Below, in pieces: positions 1 through 11,700 of a DNA stretch of 64,000 bases. How positions within the stretch are numbered: the stretch's first letter is position 1; every line of letters begins with the position of its first letter. This DNA comes from Strigamia acuminata (taxonomy: Eukaryota > Arthropoda > Chilopoda > Geophilomorpha > Linotaeniidae), in contig OX442315.1 in the NCBI GenBank assembly GCA_949358305.1, positions 30,034,427 to 30,098,426 on the forward strand, written 5' to 3'. The notes beneath the pieces are model-generated. The model ran no database searches. It was not told the DNA's origin and saw nothing but the letters and a program-made list of their open reading frames with translations. The position numbers were made by a program, and so were the translations under genes.

Positions 1-1563
1 ACAATCCATTCGATAACCGAAGCTTGGGAGGACATATTGTTAGAAATTGACTCCAAATTAACCGTATACGCCGAAGAGAAGTTTAAAAATCAATCCGGTA
101 CGGTGAGCGATGACTTTTTGGAGTTGTTGATGCTCGGGACACCGTCGGACGAATTGGAGCGGTTTTTGATGAACAACTTGACGGAAAAGGGATTGAAAAA
201 ATTGGGTCATTCGATCGAATTGAGTTATTCGAACATTCAGAAATTGGTTTTGAAGCACCTGCAAAGCGTCGGCCGTGCAATTGCGTACCATTTGAGCGAG
301 GTCAGAGGAATGGCGTTGTGGTACGATAAATTCGGCATGTTGGGTCTATCGACGAGGAGCGTGGACGAAGCGTTGACCACGTCGGGTTCGTTTCTGCTCA
401 AAGCGACGGAAATTCAACAAGTAATCGACAGCAGCATGAGGAATTTCAAGGCGTTCTTTCGGTGGCTTTATGCGATTATTCTGCGATTGTCGGACGAACC
501 GATTCCGCCCGAAATCAACAAAGTGAATCAACAAGATTTGAATTTCGTCACCGAGTTCCTGACGGAAAATTTCACCGAAGAATGGGACCCGTCGAGGAAG
601 CACATCTTCAATTTGGAAAAAGTTGGACAATATCTTAAAGATGAGAATCTTCAATTTCCACCGGACGTTTCCCAGAATGCCTGGGTGCAATATTTAGAGA
701 AAAACCCCGGTCTAAACGCCGTCTTGTTCCCGCATCAGCCTGAGAAGTCTCTGTTTCAACAACACGTTGAACTGCAGGAGGTGGTGAACGAGGCTTTAAA
801 TGGACCGTCGGTTGTTATGGCCGAATCGGTGCAGTTGATGTACACACTCAATCTTTACCGCGGGCCGAGATTCAATTTCGTCGTTTTACAAAATTATTCG
901 GCGTCGAATAACGTTTTGTACACGGTTTATACCGTGAGTAATTTGCCGTGCGAACAATTAATATTTGTCGAACAAAACACCCAAGTGGACCGCTCACCGG
1001 ATTTCGTCAATGCCGTGCGGATTAAATTCGAAGATTTGAGTTGTTTGATTGCCAGTCCTAATGCGGATAGCACGGGTAAACTACACGTGAAATATAAGGT
1101 TTTAGGAATTCAGGTTTTCAACAAGGATATTTTAAGTGTTTTGTTGATACAAGATGCCATTCGAATTACCAAACCTGCCATTTTGGCGCAGGTGCCGTTG
1201 AAATCGATTGTGGAGATTTTAAAACCGATTCCTGTTGGCATCGTACAGGAGAAGTCTTTGTTTAGTGTTTTACAAAGCAGTTCTGCCGCTAATGTGTGGG
1301 ATTTGGTCGAAATGAAGCAGTTGGATCGAATGAGGCCGTATAATTTTGCAGTGAGCGGTGGTAGAAAACTTGCGTGCGTGTTATTTGCGTCTAGAAGACG
1401 TGTTCGGTTGTTTGAAATGGATCCGGACGAAGAGGATGATGAAAATGACGAAACCGATGCTGATGACAGTGTGATGAGTGAAAAGAAAAGCAGAAGTGAG
1501 TCGAAAAGTGAAAGTGAAGATAAAACCAATTCTTCAAAGTTACTTGATTCTTTAATGTGTTAG
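1..1563 (+). CDS. APC4: Anaphase-promoting complex subunit 4 (APC4), C-terminal part
   Basis: Open from the first base of the window, so the 5' end lies outside. The frame reads TITEAWEDILLEIDSKL at the left edge and ends at TAG 1561-1563, about 520 codons. Similarity to the APC4 long domain (the helical part after the WD40 propeller) is recognised from motifs such as ELERFLMNNLTEKGLKKLG and FFRWLYAIILRLSDEPIP. In the family, APC4 is a scaffold subunit of the cyclosome E3 ubiquitin ligase, placed in the platform with APC1 and APC5. The final 50 residues are a low-complexity acidic and Ser/Lys tail (DPDEEDDENDETDADD, then a Ser/Glu/Lys stretch), as seen in other APC4 proteins. The segment is uninterrupted by introns. 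It is convergent with Notch, about 2 kb away. Assignment is by recognition of the domain, not alignment. Confidence 0.85.
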   Translation, partial: TIHSITEAWEDILLEIDSKLTVYAEEKFKNQSGTVSDDFLELLMLGTPSDELERFLMNNLTEKGLKKLGHSIELSYSNIQKLVLKHLQSVGRAIAYHLSEVRGMALWYDKFGMLGLSTRSVDEALTTSGSFLLKATEIQQVIDSSMRNFKAFFRWLYAIILRLSDEPIPPEINKVNQQDLNFVTEFLTENFTEEWDPSRKHIFNLEKVGQYLKDENLQFPPDVSQNAWVQYLEKNPGLNAVLFPHQPEKSLFQQHVELQEVVNEALNGPSVVMAESVQLMYTLNLYRGPRFNFVVLQNYSASNNVLYTVYTVSNLPCEQLIFVEQNTQVDRSPDFVNAVRIKFEDLSCLIASPNADSTGKLHVKYKVLGIQVFNKDILSVLLIQDAIRITKPAILAQVPLKSIVEILKPIPVGIVQEKSLFSVLQSSSAANVWDLVEMKQLDRMRPYNFAVSGGRKLACVLFASRRRVRLFEMDPDEEDDENDETDADDSVMSEKKSRSESKSESEDKTNSSKLLDSLMC

Positions 1564-1580
1564 TTTTTGATGTTATAAAT

Positions 1581-1586
1581 AATAAA
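1581..1586 (+). promoter_or_regulatory. Polyadenylation signal of APC4
   Basis: AATAAA lies 18 bases after the APC4 stop codon; more AATAAA-like hexamers follow in the next 50 bases. Confidence 0.6.
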
Positions 1587-1589
1587 TTG

Positions 1590-3529
1590 TTGTTATAAAT
1601 ATCTTTATTTCTGTTTATAAAATATAAATAATAATGAGTTCTGGGCAGAATAAAAAATAATTTTCAAAAATCTTGAGTCGCGGCCATTTTGGATTTGTGA
1701 AGAAAACAATTCGTTATGTTTAAATATTTTTATTTACCATTTATAATATAAATGAAAAAATAATACAATGATGAGTTCTATACAGAGATGAAATCCCTCT
1801 CAAGGGGGTTTTTTTATTTTTTATTTTTTTATTTTAAATAAAAATTAAATTAAAAAATTGTGTCAACCTTTTTATGACATGCTGCACTTCTTGCACATTT
1901 GCAAGAAAATTAAACACGATTCCAATACTTTATTATCAGTTACAAAATTAAAATTGATAATACTTTTATAAAATAAAACCTGTAATGCCATAAATGGATA
2001 TTTAAAGAAATATTTACATATATATTATGTCATCGGTACCAGAGAACATTTTTCAAAGAAAAATCTTGACAATGCAATTTTCCTTTTCAATTTTCCTTGA
2101 AAACTCCCAAAAATATTTCACTCAAATCTATATATTAACGTATTTTTTTTCAAGTTACCATCGATTTATTCTCAAATTTGTCCCGCGGAGAATAATCAGA
2201 GGCACTTGGTCCCATCACTCAAACATAATTGAGCTTTTATTTTCTATAAAAAACAAATGGAAGACGATTTGAGCACCAGAAGCGATTATTTCATCCAAAT
2301 CAATCAAAACATTCTTGTTTGAGGCGAATAGTAAAACCAAATCAACCACTCAGCTTACGATTGAGGTAATTACAACCAAATCAACTTAAAATTAAATTTT
2401 TTAGTTGAGGGAAATCACAAAAACCAAATCGATCTTTTGATCGAGGTGAAACATAAACCAAATCAAACATAGCCGAGTCTCGATTGAGGTAAACTCACTA
2501 AAAACCAAATCAATCCAACATTATTAATTGAGGTAATGAAGCTATTTTAAAATTAAAAATAATCTTCAATCAAAAAATAATCAACTTCTGGTGAACTATT
2601 ACGATATACATCAACTCTGGTTTCTGATTTGTTCGTGTTTTGAGCATGATCATCAACATCAATCATCAAATTAAATAAATTTAAAAACTTGGGTGCTCGG
2701 TGAATAAAAAACCAACTTAAAAATTAACTCTGATAAACAAAAAATTTGAGTGACATCTAATGTGAAATGCTCATTACTAAAATTCGTTTTAAATTAAAAA
2801 ATTGTCGTGGCTGTCCAGATTAGAAGTCGCAGCAATGTATGAAATCTTTACCCCGTTCTATCCCAAGAATCTCCAACCCCCAAAACAAATTACAAAGTTG
2901 GATACCCTTGTTTCATGACCATCAATTCGAATCCGAAGTGACAAAACGGAATCAAGACGAGTCACGTTGGCCAAAACTCAACATGACTGAACTTCTAAGT
3001 CCACAGCCACAATTCCAACTGGCGGGACAGTACCATTGGCGTTTTATTTTCTTGTTTCTTCTTTTCTTCTTTTCTTGTTTCTTCTTGCTTGAGTTCCGTT
3101 CCTTGTTTCCGTTTAAAATCAACCCGAATTCCCCGATTACTTAGATCTTATAAGCTGAGGAAAACGAGTTTCAAGGTGTTTTAGGCAATTTTACAAATAT
3201 CAAAAAAAAAAAAATTTCTTTTTAAACTTCTAAATTTAAATAAACTTTCAAAAACTTAAAATCCTTTTAAGTACATTGCACATAAAATAAACCTCCTAAT
3301 CCAATCGAATTGCCCAAAACACCTACTCTGGCACACTTTAAAATAATAAAAAAATCAATTTAAAGAAAAACAAAAATATGTAAAAATAATTATGTACAGG
3401 TAAAAAGCAAAAATTATAGAACAGATTTTAACTTCAGTCACCCCAAAATCAAAACCTCCTCTGGCTACAAAAGTTAGTTCCAATAAATATTTCCTCGAGG
3501 AACTTTACACTATACACATCGCTACCGAG
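1590..3529. other. Intergenic region between APC4 and Notch 3' ends
   Basis: Very AT-rich. It must contain the Notch 3' untranslated region at its right side; a candidate minus-strand AATAAA is at 3048-3043. It contains a degenerate tandem repeat (listed separately) and a short 101-codon frame at 2839-3144 that I do not believe. I see no gene here. Confidence 0.6.
2294..2540. repeat. Degenerate tandem repeat, about six units of 34-48 bp
   Basis: Each unit begins CCAAATCAA and carries a second conserved block TTGAGGTAA, with a variable middle. Unit starts can be read near 2294, 2336, 2376, 2423, 2458 and 2504. Several units can form short hairpins because the middle holds inverted TTGATC/GATCGA-type pairs. 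Nothing coding is evident. Confidence 0.6.
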
Positions 3530-5773
3530 TTAAATATAAACCCCATCTGACACTTTACGATGAATCCCTACGTCGTTGGGCGCCAAATGGACCCCTATAT
3601 CATTGGGGCCCATCGGAGGCATCGCGTAGCCCATTGATGGCGCCACTGGGCTAGAAATGCCCTCAGACCAATCAGAATGTGCTGAATGGGGCGAAGAACT
3701 AGACCACTGGCCAGGACTTTCAGGTGAAGGCGTTAAATAGTTCTCAGGGGGCAGCATGTGCTGTGGCGTCGATTCAAGTCCCAGATTCGAATGCTGAGAT
3801 GGCGGCGTCGGATACTGGTATTGGTGGTACCCGGACAGCTTCCGCTGTTGCTGCGGCACCGAAGACAACATTTGAGACAAATCAGGCGGCGCCTGGTTGT
3901 TAAAGTCCGTCGTCTGGTGTTGGTGATTCCCCTGACTCGACGGAGTCATGGGGCTCATTTGTCCGTGTTTTTGATGAGACGCGTGTCTCATGGCAACTAT
4001 GTGAGTTGGAGACGTAGGTAACGATGGTCTTTGTTTGATCGGCGAATTCATCGCCTGCACCGAGTTGGGCACGTGGTGATGCGAATGTAAGGCCGACGCG
4101 GGGAGGGAATTTTGCCGCACGTGCAGTTGTTGTAGGTGGTGCGGCAGGAGACCCCCTCCGCCGCCCATGAACTGTCCTTGCGCACTCATGCCGTGCATTG
4201 CATTCTTCATGCAATCCTCGTACGCGGGCGGCTGTTTCAGCGTCCTCGTGCCGTCCAGGGTGGTCAAATTCGGATGAGACATGGCCATTCCGTGGCCGTT
4301 GTACAGGTTGGAGTCGCCGTCGAAGCCGGTCATGCTCTGGGGAGATTCGAGAGATATTGCCGGCGATGCATTCCCCGTGTTGTCCTTCTTCCTTTTCACC
4401 GACGCTCTCTTCTTGGCGGTCATCGTGTTGTTGTCGACTCCCGGCGACCCGAGAGCGCGGATGTGCTCCTTTCCCGGAATTCCGACGATGGTTTTGCTTC
4501 GTTTCTTTGGCCGTGGAGGTTTGTTTCCGTTGCCGTTTCCCATCATGGCAGAGGCGTGCATGAGCCCGGGTGAGCCGACTACCATGTTTGGCATCACTTG
4601 GGGACTGTGCACCACATGTTCGTCTAGAAGCTGTAAAATGTCGTGGTGGAGTCGTTCCACCGCTACATCTCTGGGCAACCGATCCATGTGGTCTCCGATG
4701 TCACGGTTGGCAAAGTGGTCGAGAAGAACGCGAGCTGCTTCGTAGCTGCCTTCTCTCGCTGCCAGAAACAGTGGCGTTTCCTCCTTGTTGTCTTGAGCGT
4801 CCCGATTGGCTCCGTGGTTGAGTAGCACGCGAACAGCGTCAACGTTATTCACAGCGGCCGCCCAATGCAGTGATGTTTTGCCTACACAAAAAATATTTTT
4901 AAAAAAATTAACAAAAACTAATTAATAAAAACAATTTAATAATTTTACCGTGATCGTCTGCGGCATTAATATCAGCATCTGCAGCAATTAAATCATCAAC
5001 CATCCCCTCGATGGCCAATCGAGCAGCTAAGACCAACGGTGTTGTGCCATCGTTCATTCGAGCGTTCAGATTGGTTGCTCGGTTCCGTAACAAAATTTGA
5101 AAAACTCCCTGAGCATCTGCAGCCACTGCCGCATGCAGTGGACTTCTTCCGGTGTTATCTTGAGCATTCGCATCTGCTCCCGCGTCCAACAAGCGTTTAG
5201 CAGCATCGGCACGAGCATAGCGAGCAGCCAAATGAAGTGACGATTCACCTACAAAATTTAAAAAAAAAAAAAATCAATTAGTATCGCATAAACCCTCCAT
5301 GTCATTATTACGTACCGGTTCTATCAGTCGCGGACCCTAGTTTGGCCCCCTGCATGAGAAGGTCTTGAATGACCACAGTAGACCCGTCGTCTTCCTCCAC
5401 TTCGTCACCAGTGTCCAGCCCTCCCCCGCGGAAGGAGGCCAACATCAGAGGAGTGAAGCCACCGGGCCCTCGAACGTCCACATCAACTGCGCACGGGTCC
5501 ATCTCGCCCTCCCCTTGCGGAGGTGTCAACGCTAGGATATCCGGATTGCGAACGTCGGCTGCGTCCAGGTGTTGTTGGGTCCACGGTCGTGGGTCGAGCT
5601 CGTTGTAATCGCTATGCATGCTGTCTCCGTAACCGGTGTCGTTCTTTTCGCTCTTCATTCGTTTCATGGGAGGATGGTCGCCCATTTCTTCGTCGCTCCA
5701 TTGACCGCTGTCCGGAGTCATGGTGTTATCGTTCGCATCGACTCGGTTAGCAGATGGATGTTTGTGCAGATTT
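3530..5773 (-). other. N: Notch exons 21-23: ankyrin repeats, NLS and PEST tail
   Basis: The exon at 5773-5316 has the acidic/Ser linker ([16 protein letters not shown]) and the first ankyrin repeat. The exon at 5248-4949 has the middle repeats ([20 protein letters not shown]), nearly identical to Drosophila. The last exon holds the final repeats, basic stretches ([20 protein letters not shown]), a His/Gln/Pro/Ser-rich region, and [17 protein letters not shown], the phospho-degron-like motif. It ends ...VSDGVYI and TAA at 3532-3530. Confidence 0.93.
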
Positions 5774-8700
5774 CTGTCAGAGAAAAAGATCGTTTTTCTA
5801 AGTTTAATGTGTGAAAAGTGTCTCTTAACTCGTGTTATTTACCTCATTTCCTGCCCGTCAGGTCCCCGTCTTCTTGATCGACGTCGTTGACCGCTATTTG
5901 ATCGTAAGAAACCCTCGGGGAACCAAGTAATTCCCCGCGCCTTCTTCCGTTGAGTCGTCACTAGTACGCCGACTAAGATGAACACCATGACGATAACTAA
6001 GGCGCCGATCACTATGTACGTCAGATTGGAGTACGGGATTTCGGCGTCAACTGACGGCACGGCGCCCATGCTACTGTGAACTTCGTGGATGGGAAAACTT
6101 GACGACAAGTCATGTTTCGTGGCTTTGGCGGCCAGGAATTGAGCAGCCTAAACATTAAAAAAATAAATAAAAAAATTAACAAAATGTAACTTAAATATTT
6201 TAAAAACAATTGTAACCATCAAACTTACAGCTTGGACATTCGGGAAGCATTCTTTGTTTTGCATTTTTTCACACTGTCTGTTGTCGATTTCCAAGTAAAC
6301 AGTGGTTCCCCCACCTTTCAGGTAGGAACCAGACGCTGACCATGGATAAATCATCTCTTTCCCATTCTCGTCGGTCTTAATTCGTACGGTTGTTCTTAAC
6401 ATGTGACCAAGTTCACGTACAAATGTCACTGTGTCCTTTTTCAACACCTCTGGGTCGACCAAAAGGATGAGCATGATGGTTCCATCTATGATCTTCGGTG
6501 GTGATTGCTCGCAATCCAATCCGTCCCAATTACATTCCTCGTTGTTACATCCGACGTCACAAAATCCATTGGCGTAATGATTGGCACAATAAGCATCGTA
6601 TATTGGGCTGTAAAAAAAATCATTTCGTTGTAAATTACATTCACGTTACTAGAATATGGAGATTTTTAAGGATTTTAACTCACTTGCAACGCTTCTCTTG
6701 TTGGCAGTCGAATCCATCAAAAAGACAGTTGTAGTTGTTACATCTTTCGTCACATTTGCCATCTCGAAACACCTTCCAGCAACCAGACTCTGTACAATTC
6801 TGCCATGGATTAACGCCCAAAGAACAATCGTTGTTATCAAAATCGCAAGCTAACGTGTTACACTCTTCGTCGCACCGCCTAAAATTAAATAAAAACATTT
6901 TATTAAAAACATCTATCTAATCGAAAATTTATTTTCCACTTACCTATTCATCGATTTCACCACACAGTTGTTAATTTCGCATTTCTTCTTCTCCCATTCG
7001 ATCGATTCCAACGTTGTATCGGTAACTATTTTAGGCGACGAAAACTCGCAATGCGCACCTCTCACGTGCTGCGGACATCGGCATTCCACACGACCCCCTC
7101 TGTCCAAGCACGTCCCACCATTCAAGCATGGATTCGATTTATGACACCTCGAACCGGTGCCATGTTCGCACAACGTGCCTTTAAATCCTATTGGACACCA
7201 GCAAACAAAACCGTCGACTTGTTGATGACACGTGCCTCCATTCCGACAGGGATTATTGTCGCAATCGTTAGCAGAAAGCTGACAGTTCTTACCAGAAAAC
7301 CCCTAATCAACAACAAAAACTCATTAGTACTCAATCTCAGCTGTAAAACAAACACTTTCGACTTACTTCTGAGCAAATGCATCCTCCTTCTTTACCGGCA
7401 CAAACGCCACCGTTCAGACAGGGACTCGATTCGCACAGATTGACTTTCATTTCGCAATGCCGGCCCATGTAACCAGGCTTGCAATCGCAACGGTAGTTGT
7501 TCTCCAGTTGCACACAATCCTGCATTCCGGGCCCCATGCATGGGTTCGATAAACATTCGTTTACGTCACCCTCGCATCGCGGCCCGACGAACCCCGGTGG
7601 GCACTGGCATTCGTAGCCGCCTACTTTGTCGATGCAAGTGCCGCCGTGATGACAGGCGCCTTCGAAGCAGTCGTTTTGGTTGTATTCGCACAGTATGCCG
7701 ACGGTGCCGTGAGGACACGAGCACATGAACTTGTTGATCATATCGTGACAGGTGCCACCGTTTCGACAAGGATTTGGATTGCAATCGTCGATGTTAAATT
7801 CGCAATTTATACCTAAATAAGTCAAATTTAATTAATATTTTTAAATAATAATTGAATTCATTTAACCGATAAGTACCTTGGTATCCCAAAGGACAATCGC
7901 AAGTGTATTCGTTCACTAAATCGTTACAAGTGGCTCCGTTTTGGCACGGAGATGAACTGCATTCGTTGATTTCATGTTGGCAATAACTTCCATCGTATCC
8001 GTCTTGGCATTTACATTGATGACTTTTTGTGGTGTTTTCGCATCGGCCGCTGTTTTTGCATAAATTGCTAGTCGACACTCCTTTTTGTCGCGCTGCGACT
8101 ATGCACGATACCATGCTGATGTCACACAACTGTCCACTCCATCCTTGTTTGCATTCGCATTCGTACGCATTTCTTTTTTGTTTACATTTGCCACCATTGG
8201 CGCACGGATTCATGCTGCACCAATCAATAATAGACTAAAAAGAAAAATAATTAATTAAATTTAAATCGATTAAATTAAATTTTTTTAAAAATCTATTTAC
8301 TTCACAACGCGGTCCGGTGTAACCATAGCGACAATGACACGCGTAGCTTTCCGTTAAATCGGAGCAAGTAGCGCCGTTAAGACATGGATTCGAATCGCAC
8401 TCGTTGATGTGGTATTGGCAATTCGAACCGGTGTATCCGGGCGCACAAATGCACGTAAAGTTGTTTATAGCATCGACGCAGGTGCCGCCATTCATGCACG
8501 AACTATATTTCAAAGTTAAACCATTAAGTTAAATAAAAACTTCTCTAAAACTGATTAATTCAACACTTACGTCGATGTGCAATCCTCGTCATTCGTTTCA
8601 CAATCGGTTCCACTAAATCCCATCATACAATTGCACGTGTAACTGTTGACATAATCGTTACACGTTGCTCCATTTTGGCAAGGTGTAGTTGCGCATTCGT

Positions 8701-11700
8701 TGATGTCTTTATCACAATGTTTGCCACCAAATCCTTCAACGCAAAGACACATGTATTCACCGACACCATCGAGACAAGTGCCTCCATTTTGACACGGATC
8801 TAAATTTAAAATAAAAAATAATTAAAAACCAAACGTTTCACATTTAAAAAAAATACGTACATGAAGCACAATCATCGGTATTAATAAGACAGTCTCTTCC
8901 TTCGTATCCTTTAGAACAGATGCATTCGTACGAGCCGTTGGTGTTATTACAGGTCGCGCCATTGCGGCATGGCGACGAAACCGCACATTCATTGATGTCT
9001 TCATTACACAACCGACCTGAAGACAGACGAAATATAATTAACAAAAATAATTAACCACAGGATTTTATCTTCCTTACCTGTATAACCAAGTTCACAAGTG
9101 CAAACAAAATCTTGATAATTTGACGACGGCGTACACCGCGCATCATTTCTGCACTGATTCGGCGAACAAGGATTGAGTTCCTCCTCGCAATACCGACCGG
9201 TAAACGGCAACTCGCAAACGCATTTGAAGTTATTAACTCCATCGATGCAAGTTCCCCCATTCCGGCACAAGTTGGTGGTGCAGTCATCGATATTCACCTC
9301 GCAATTGCGGCCTAAAAAATAAAAGAAAATTCAACTCAACGTCCCAAAATTCGCATCCTAACCTCAAACATCTACCTGTGTATCCAGCTATGCACGAACA
9401 AGTGAAATTGGCCAGCGAATCTCTACAGTTTCCACCGTGTTGACACGGATTCGACTGGCATTCGTCAATATCAACTTCGCATCGGTATCCGCCGTATCCC
9501 TTTGGACACACGCATGTAAATCTATTGACGCCATCTTCGCAAGTTCCGCCATTCACGCATGGATTCGAAGCGCATTCGTTGACATCTGACAAGCATCTAG
9601 CATCGAAATAACCTCGCGGACACTTGCATTTAAATCCGTTGATGTGATCTATGCATTCGCCCCCATTGGCGCACGGACTTGAGTCGCATTCGTTGATGTC
9701 GGTTTCGCAGTGGGTGCCTGTAAAACCAGGCACGCACTGGCAATTGTACGAGTTGATGCCATCGATGCAAGTGGCGCCATTGACGCATGGGTTTGAAAAG
9801 CATTCGTTCACGTTGTACTCGCAGTTCATTCCGGTCGTTCCGGGTCTGCATCGACATTCATAACTACTGATTAAATCCACGCACTTTCCTCCGTATTGAC
9901 AAGGGTTGCTCTCGCATTCGTTGATCTGTGTCTGACACAACCGACCCGTGTACCCGGGATGGCAAATGCAACTGAACGAATTCATTCCATCGATGCAGTC
10001 ACCGTGATGACACGGCGATGATTGACAATCGTTGATGTTGGTCTCGCAATTGACGCCGGTCAATCCGGGTGGACATTCGCAAGTGTAGCCGGCAACGGCA
10101 TCCCTGCACGAGCCGCCGTTCTGACACGGTTGGCTCATGCAGTCGTCGATGTTGATTTGACACCTTTTGCCAGCGTAACCGTTCGGACATAGACATTTGT
10201 AGGAATTAATCAGGTCGGTACAAATGCCACCGCTCAGGCACGGGTTCGGGTTGCATTCGTCTAAATCCACTTCGCAGTGGACGCCAGTGTATCCTGTAAG
10301 TAGATTTTTAAATATAATTTAAAACGGGTATGAACTATTATCAATTCCAGACCGAGTAGTCTGTTTGAAGTACAAGTCCAACCAAGCCCCGCGCGTGCAA
10401 TGTATTATTAAGTTAATCATTATTATTCAGCTCTTCGAAATATAAAGCGTTGCATTACTCAACTCGTCTCTCCACTGACAAAAATGGCCATGGGGTTATG
10501 TCACTTTCCCACGGCCTGTTCCTCTTGCAACATTTTTTTCCCCACTGTCATTGTAATTCTTTTACGACTAGTTTGAAACATTAATTATTTATCAATGAAA
10601 TATGGCATGCAGTTCAAACGGGATCCGACAACATCTGACTTCTAAATCTTTTTTTAATGGTGGAATTTATGAAAAATGGATAAAAATAATATTCAATTTT
10701 GTACTTGCGGGACTTTATTGAGAAAATTCTTCAATTATTTCACCGAGCGCATTCATAAAGTCATGTTTAATTTGCAACTAAATCGGCAGCCATTTTTTAA
10801 GTTACATCAAGAGTCAAGAGACAACCCAGAGTCAAGCAGTTTAAAAATGCTGTTTAGTTTAATACAATCGTATTCTGTTATCAGTTGTCAAAATAGACTA
10901 AAATAGCGGGAGATGTATTTTGGTCTTGATAGGGTCCCACCAGTATTTAAGAATCTTTAAGAATTTTAACAGTTTTTGACAGTTTTTGGCTTTTGTTATG
11001 AAATGTCAGGAGTAGTTACAAGTGTTACAAGTGCCTTAGACGCTCTGATTGGGTAAACGTGTATTTTCGTTAAAAAAAAAATACATTTTTAAAAAATTTT
11101 ATTTATTATAATTCATAAACGTTGAATTTTAAAATGGATTCAGTTCACTTTCAAAACCGAGTCACTTTCACGAGTTGTTTGAACAAATCATTTTTTTTCT
11201 CCTAAGAAATTCCAATCCTCTCCTAACCCTAATTTTTACTCTTTCGCCAACTGGCATTGAAATCAAACCAAACAAAGCGCAGCTGCGTATTGGTCCAATT
11301 TTAACACTTCCCGGCAGGTGCAGTGAAAGGGTGGGAAAAACACATGGGCAGGAACCGAGAATCAGCCACCTGTGAATGAAGATCCCAGAACCGCAACACC
11401 TGCTCAGTTCTTGGTTACAACTGAATGAATTTATAAATGAAATTCACCAACAGAGGTCGTTCAATTCAAAGCCAAACACTTCCTGTATCGCCTACTACGG
11501 TAAAGCCAAACCCTTTTCAAAAGCAAACAAAGAAAACCGCCAAACTTACCAGGCATACAGACGCAACGGAATGCTCCTCTCTCGTCCAGACACGTTCCAT
11601 CGTTTTGGCAGGGATTCGAGTCGCATTCATTTATATTTACTTCGCATCGCGGACCTGCGAATCCTTTACTACAATTACATATAAACGAACCGGGAATGTT

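Noticed and set aside
1110-1529. 139-codon minus-strand frame inside APC4
   Set aside because: Shadow of the APC4 frame; Ser-rich because it is antisense to an acidic tail. No independent motif.
2839-3144. 101-codon plus-strand frame between APC4 and Notch
   Set aside because: Low-complexity Phe/Leu tail, no recognisable domain, no context for a gene.
4136-4745. Several overlapping plus-strand frames opposite the Notch last exon
   Set aside because: They are antisense to a GC-rich Notch coding exon, which suppresses stop codons on the other strand.
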